64,000 bases of DNA, from the NCBI RefSeq assembly GCF_043641665.1, contig NC_092180.1:26387391-26451390 (forward strand), in the 5' to 3' direction. This document shows positions 58,687 to 64,000 of this stretch, piece after piece. Under the pieces are notes generated by a model. The model saw only the letters and a list, made by a program, of their open reading frames with translations. It did not search any database and was not told the origin of the DNA. The stretch comes from Enoplosus armatus. Lineage: Eukaryota; Chordata; Actinopteri; Centrarchiformes; Enoplosidae. Numbering within the stretch: position 1 is the first letter of the stretch; each line of letters opens with the position of its first letter. The position numbers and the translations under genes were made by a program.

Positions 58687-59260
58687 ATGCTCTCCATTCT
58701 CCTTCCCTCTCTTCATCCCTCACCTCCCTCCATTTGATTTTGTCTGGGGTCAGCAAAGCTTCCTTTGCTCTCTTCCTCATGGATGCATTCCAGGCTGAGT
58801 TTCCACATATGCTAGGTGGTAGGGAAAGTTGCTGACGCTGGTGTAACAATGTGGAGCCCTGTAGAGCACATCTGTGATTTCAGCCCTCACTGAGACCATG
58901 CAGCGCAGCAGAAATTACCTCCTCTTGTACACACTGGCGGAAGGCTCGAATAGGAAGTACATTTTTCAGAAATATTATGTTAAGTATCATTATAATAATT
59001 ATTCATTTTTAAAGCTGCACTTAGTCAAGTCTTGCCTCATCATCCCTTTCACCATCAAACTGCATGTGCACATAACTACAGTAAGTGCAGTAGCTCAAAA
59101 CCGAGCCAAGCAGCTATGCATGATCATACAGAAATGTACAGTTTGGGTAATGACTTTAAGACTGCTTTTAGTTTAACTTAACTTAGTTTAAATAATGCAC
59201 CATATAGACTGGTGACTGTGGACAGTTTGAAACAAATCAATGTTTTTATAGAAACATTAA
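58180..59260. other. Non-coding stretch, no gene seen
   Basis: No gene is seen. A (CA)n lies at 58648-58681. The open frames near it are repeat-driven. Confidence 0.5.
58648..58681. repeat. (CA)n microsatellite
   Basis: About 17 CA units preceded by a C-rich CCACCCCCTCC. Confidence 0.95.
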
Positions 59261-59261
59261 T

Positions 59262-59345
59262 CAAATGTGAGAGGGCTCACTCGTAGCGATGAACCAACAG
59301 AGAGTTACCACCTGGCTCTACAGTTCCCCTCAGATCTATGGCATG
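59262..59345 (-). repeat. Repeat family B, reverse fragment
   Basis: GGCTCACTCGTAGCGATGAA then CAACAGAGAGTTACCACCTG is the reverse complement of the CAGGTGATAATTCT...TTCATCACTACGAGTGA core of family B. The following sequence may belong to the same copy. The 109-codon open frame there has no domain. Confidence 0.5.
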
Positions 59346-59790
59346 GTTGGTTTTCTGAATGGTTCCAGCAAAGCCCTGCTGTTCATCACACCTGGTATTT
59401 TTGCACTAAACCCAGATCGTGGCTGTGTTTTAAACGGAATGGTCGGAGCGAAGTGCAGATGGAATGGAACGTGGAAATATTTGCTCAAAACTGGATGGAG
59501 CATTTTGTTATGTTTGCCATTAAATTTGGCAGATGCTAGTTTTACTTTTTTTCTACTAGCCCACCTATTGCACCGAAGTGAAATTAAAAAGGCAGTTCAG
59601 TCAGATTACATAGGATGAGTTCCTTATACACCGTTTAAAATATAGCTTTGTTTTAATTGGCTTCACGTGGCCTCTTCGTTTGGTGCACCTGTGACATCTA
59701 ATGCAATCGAATACAACCATAAATTCTCCCCATAAAAAGATAATGTCCAGTTTCACACTGTCAGAGAAGTGTTCATTTAACCATTTGTTT

Positions 59791-60055
59791 AATATGGAGG
59801 TTGTAGTTTGCAGCAGTGTTGAACTGGACAGTATGATATGGAGAGGTGTCGCTAATGTTTTGCCCACCACATTGACGAACATGGGAGGGGGGTGTATTAT
59901 AAACACATTTCAGCATAATGCGGTACAGTCTGACACCACCACTAACTACGACATCAAACATAGTAAACATATAATCGAATTAACAAAAAAACTGAGGCAG
60001 ATCTGTTGTATTGGATTGCATTAAATAGTATAAGTGGCCAGAGAGTGTATATTAA
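59791..60055 (+). repeat. Probable interspersed repeat (family I)
   Basis: ATATGGAGAGGTGTCGCTAA, GCCCACCACATTGACGAACA, CACCACTAACTACGACATCA, AACTGAGGCAGATCTGTTGT, TTGGATTGCATTAAATAGTA and GTGGCCAGAGAGTGTATAT. This motif order is common in perch-like fish genomes from memory. There is no second copy in the window. The 107-codon open frame inside is incidental. Confidence 0.5.
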
Positions 60056-61029
60056 AGGAGGCAAGAGCTGCAAACAGTGTGTTTGAAGTAATAATAATGA
60101 TAATAATAATTGATTTTTAATATAGAAATCATTTGTATTGCAATATTTATTGATCGACGACTGTGATCTATAGAGGTTGTGAGAGAAAAAGTACAGTTTC
60201 CTTTAAGCCTGTAATCCCTGACTTTATGTCCACTTCAGGGGCAGTGGAAAGAAGCTGTGAACGCAACACTGACATGCCACCTTTAAGTTGATATGTTAGC
60301 TGACGAAAGACGAAATTCATTTGACATAGAGCGCCTAAGTGTTTCAGACTGGAAGTAAAAACAGCACCACACCATCTTTTCACCTGTGTCTCCCAACAGC
60401 AGCTTTGTGGCCACACATATTCAGATCAATAAGACAAATAGGGACGGTCTGAAAACAAAGAGTGTGCCGCCCAAGAACTCCATGAACCTATTTATAACTG
60501 AGGCTTTGTCCATCGGAATAATGATCCCACAGCAAGGCTGAGACATCTCCCCAGGCCGGGATCCATATCCCTGTTAAGGCTGCTACTGCTGCAGCCAAAC
60601 ACATGCCAGGAGCAAGAAAATAACCCCTGGCAGTGGCCTCTGTCATGTCTTACACATTATTCAAACATGCACTGTGGGCTTCATCAATCTTCCCAGTGAT
60701 GGAGGGGTTGTTGGTTAGCTTGAAACGCCCTAAACTCGACTTCCTGGAGCCTGATAAGCATGTTAACTTTGGGTACAAAGAACATGTTGTCGAGTAGAGG
60801 CAGCGATTTAGTTATTGTGGAAATAAATTCCAAATATCTAATTCATGCAGGCTAAGTAAAGTAAAAAGGAAATACATTTTAGAGGAATGGCTCAGTGCAA
60901 ATGTTTCATTTATGCGCAGAGTAATGTGGTTTTCAGGGAAGATGAGGCACTTAAATATTGGTAAATTCGATAGATGGTCCTATCCACTGTGGTCCCTATG
61001 CGAAACAAAACGCAGAAAATTTAATTACA

Positions 61030-61530
61030 TACTGTAGGTTTTTGTCTTTATTTCCTTAATGTGGGCCTTTAATGGAATTACTTCACTAAGAGCAGGATTT
61101 TCATTCATCATTTGAAATTCAGATGGGTGCATTATGGGGAAACTTGCTGACAAAATTGAAACACATAAAAGTGAAACACAAGGCTGTTTCACCCCATTTA
61201 ATTAGAGACAGCAGAGGAGGACAGAGAGAGAGAGAGAGAGAGAGAGCATAAAGACATTTAGAGTGTGCTTACAGAGGAATATTAATAATTACTGTTTTTT
61301 TAATTTAACAATGCTGTGGGAAATTAAGACTAAATACTCTGCTTGATCTCTATGATGTCACTATCATTTATGTTGGGCCAATCGCACACTGGCGGACGAA
61401 GCTTTTGCATTTATAATGTCTCAAGCTAATATATTAGCACAATCTAATCATTAAAGAAAAAGCTTTGACGTGGTGATCAATAATGACTGATGAATAATCA
61501 AGGATTATTCAGGGTTAATGTGTCTGCTTT
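61030..61530. promoter_or_regulatory. Candidate conserved non-coding element with homeodomain-like sites
   Basis: A mostly repeat-free block (apart from (GA)n at 61221-61246) rich in TAAT/ATTA cores. It holds CTAATATATTAGCAC, ATCTAATCATTAAAG, GATCAATAATGACTG, and the palindrome at 61491-61511 with arms TGAATAATC and GATTATTCA. It also holds GGGCCAATCGC, a CCAAT word, near 61376. Conservation is untested. Confidence 0.25.
61491..61511. promoter_or_regulatory. Palindromic paired homeodomain-type site
   Basis: TGAATAATC (61491-61499) and GATTATTCA (61503-61511) are exact reverse complements around AAG. This gives TAATCAAGGATTA, two facing TAATC half-sites, one of which reads GGATTA, the core preferred by Otx/Pitx-type factors. 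Binding is inference. Confidence 0.35.
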
Positions 61531-62063
61531 TCCCTCCACCATTCTTCATCTGTATATATTTGATCGGATTTGAGTTGATGTGAATGAGTCTCTTTCTGTC
61601 AGTGCAGAGTTTATGTATTTAAAACATACATCATCACAAATAGTTACGTCCAAAAATGCCTTTTTATGTGTGCTATTCCCCATATTCACGGGGCCGCCAC
61701 CTTCCTCTGAGGTCACACCTCTGAGGTGGCAAGTCATACAGACGTAGGGAATCTGACAGATCTTTATCATTTCACCGCTTCCCGATTGATCAGCAACTGA
61801 AAAGACAATGGATAGTGAAAATCCGGACGGACATCGGGTCATAAACCAACATAGGCTCTTGATTACCGTTAGGCAAAAGCAGTGGTTGAATGCTAACGTT
61901 AGCTGTTGTCTATAACGTTAGCTCATGCATTGTCAAATATGTTGCTTTACCTTGAAATATGGCCTGAATATGGTGAATAAAGGTGAATTCTGCCATATAC
62001 AAAACAATCCTGTCTCTGTATGGCGGCTAGAACAATAAACAGCGGATGTGGTTATTTATACAT

Positions 62064-62086
62064 GGGGGGGGGGGGGGGGGGGGGGG
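62064..62086 (+). repeat. Poly(G) tract, 23 bases
   Basis: An uninterrupted G23 run. Such long G runs are rare and can form quadruplexes. Confidence 0.9.
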
Positions 62087-62274
62087 TTGTTGGATTTTAT
62101 TTCAAGGCAAATATAGTAATTTAAATGAATAGTTAAAAATAATATCCTATGCATTTTCCTTTGGTCACCAGTGGAAATGACATACTGCAGAAGCACGCTC
62201 ATCAATAACATGCTCCAAACGATAGCACTAATAATAGTGCTCAACATTAAATCATACTTACTAGACCTTGTGAA

Positions 62275-62299
62275 ACACACACACACACACACACACACA
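62275..62299. repeat. (CA)n microsatellite
   Basis: About 12 CA units. Confidence 0.95.
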
Positions 62300-62492
62300 G
62301 ATACATTCTTCACAGGACAGCGTGAAAACTGATTCTGTTCTGAAAAGCAGTGTGTACGGAGAGCAGCACACTGCAGAGACAGGAGCACTTTGCACACTTA
62401 GCCAATCAGTGGACGCTCACTTCAGTTCTGCTCTGCCGCCTGGCACACCAATTCATGGCACATTCTGCAGTCATCTAAGTAATCAGTTAGTA

Positions 62493-62506
62493 CCCCCCCC
62501 CCCCCC
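62493..62506. repeat. Poly(C) tract, 14 bases
   Basis: An uninterrupted C14 run followed by AAACCAAACCCCC. Confidence 0.9.
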
Positions 62507-62702
62507 AAACCAAACCCCCTGCCTCCACACTCTCCCAGAGCTGTATTTAGAGAGAGTGTGCCATTTAGACTCTGAAGAACACAATTACAATTTAAATGTG
62601 AAGCTAAACTCTTTGTGCTTCCTTATGTGTCACTTAGTCTTGTGCAATGATCACAGTGATGAACATTGTAATCTAGTCTGAAATCAGTGTTTGCTAGAGT
62701 AT

Positions 62703-62715
62703 CCCCCCCCCCCCC
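62703..62715. repeat. Poly(C) tract, 13 bases
   Basis: An uninterrupted C13 run. Confidence 0.9.
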
Positions 62716-64000
62716 AGCTTTGGACAAATCATGGAATTCATCAGATTTCCTCTAAAAAGCAATCAAACTGCAATTATCACAGCTTCATGTCATGTTAGTG
62801 GTGACAGGGCACTGATAGGGAGTCGATAGTTGACAGGAAATCCACGGAGATACGAACGCGCCGAAGTTTAGCTTCTAAATGTTTTGTGCAAATATTAAAG
62901 CTAATATCCAAAAACGCTGAGCGAACAGTACCATCAACTAGTTTCATATTAGGAGAGTATATGAAAATACACTAAGAACCTTGGTACAGTTGTTGCATTG
63001 CTACGTGGTATTTAGTAGTTTCCTCTATGTTAGATGGCATGTATTTCCTCTGTCCACACACGCTATGTGGTGTTTTTTTTTGGTTGATTTCTTCTTCTTT
63101 ATGTTTTGGTCTGTGAAGTAATGTAACTGCGGGGAGCAGCAATAAACGGATGCTGTGGCTGCAGTAGAACAAACTGAAGCAGGTCCGGCAACATCATGGT
63201 TTATCTGGATGTTGTTTTGTTTTTTTTTAATCAGCATTCACATTTTTATTGCGTTGCTTTTTATTCGGTTATTTCTGCGACATCAGCACCATACCCAACT
63301 AAAGTAATGATTGAACGGTTAAGGTTATAATTCTTCTCCGTCGCAAATGAACCTAATAAACGTTAAGTCATGAAAGGGAGTTGATATGAGATCCACATAG
63401 ATACAAATCCGTGTTTCGCAATGTTTGGAGAAATGCAGAACTATAATAGAATCACAAATGGGGTTCGATATGATGTAAATTGTAAGGATTATAACCCGGA
63501 GGCATACTAAAACCATACGAAGTAGTAGTGTATATAGTGTAACAAGATAATAATATAACAGTAGTAAAACAACGGATGCTGGTGCTGAACTTGAATGCTT
63601 ACGGCCTGCAGAAAACACCGACTCTATTCACCTATGATGGTCACACTAATTCCCGCATTGGCACTGAATGTTGTGGCTGGCTGTTTGCCCAAAACATAAT
63701 CGCTGATGCAGAATAGATGTGAATGTGACTTTTAAAAGACGCAGGGTTTCCTGGCTGAGGCTACAGAGGCAGCCATCAAAAGCTGCAAGTGGCTGTATGC
63801 ATGCAGCATGTTAACTGTTACATTTATTTTTTTATTTTTATTTTAGATTAAATCAGTGTGTAAATACCTAATATCCGCAATAAGTACTGTAAGTGGCACC
63901 AACATCAATACCATATTTTGCTTTTGGAATACAAGTTGAGTTCTGTTATTTTCCCAAATAGATAAGCTTCTGCTTCGTTTAAACTCTTTTCAAATCTGAC

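Larger units (their letters stand above)
60060..64000. other. Non-coding stretch to the end of the window
   Basis: No gene is seen. It contains a (GA)n at about 61221-61246, a candidate regulatory block at 61030-61530 and the homopolymer cluster at 62064-62715. A (CA)n lies at 62275-62299. The rest is AT-rich with short open frames. Confidence 0.5.

Noticed and set aside
59289..59618. 109-codon open frame near a family B fragment
   Set aside because: Overlaps another open frame and a repeat, with no domain. It is likely incidental.

Overview
This window reads as non-coding DNA from a ray-finned fish, most likely a spiny-rayed (acanthomorph) species. The sequence looks AT-rich. It is full of short microsatellites, mainly (CA)n, (GA)n and (AT)n. 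It also carries many fragments of repeat families that I recognise from memory as common in perch-like fish genomes. I found no protein-coding gene, no exon with convincing splice context, no rRNA or tRNA gene, no CRISPR array and no bacterial or phage signature. All open frames are short, the longest about 270 codons, and they lie over low-complexity or repeat DNA.

Layout. 1-9 kb: microsatellites, a GC-rich palindrome (2960-2987), repeat family A in reverse (1459-1582, 7190-8015), a LINE tail, and two repeat-poor blocks that could be regulatory (6430-6905, 8160-8560). 9.8-15.8 kb: a possible LTR (9884-10330), an unusual tract dense in CACATGTG (11680-12620), a perfect 16-bp-arm palindrome (13815-13847) and an inverted-repeat unit (14002-14860). 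16-24 kb: a long CA tract, family A in forward orientation, a fragment of another common repeat, a possible regulatory block (20955-21235) and a GC-rich element (23220-23734). 27.4-30.8 kb: a transposon cluster with hAT fragments, a complete 330-bp hAT MITE with 8-bp target duplications, a broken L2-type LINE, and a complete 532-bp piggyBac-type MITE flanked by TTAA. 33-42 kb: a second copy of the 9.9-kb LTR-like repeat, three copies of repeat family B, and a pair of REST/NRSF (RE1) sites at 38480-38556. 43-64 kb: a G-quadruplex tract, further repeats including two tRNA-derived SINE-like sequences, a palindromic homeodomain-type site at 61491-61511, and three very long G or C runs within 650 bp at 62064-62715.

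Interpretation. With no genes, there is no pathway or operon to describe. The window looks like an intergenic desert or a very large intron. Repeat-rich DNA alternates with repeat-poor blocks, which in fish often hold enhancers of developmental or neural genes. That role is inference. The two REST sites are the best sequence-level regulatory signal. Names for repeat families come from memory of fish genomes and from comparing copies within the window. Copy boundaries are approximate unless target-site duplications are stated.
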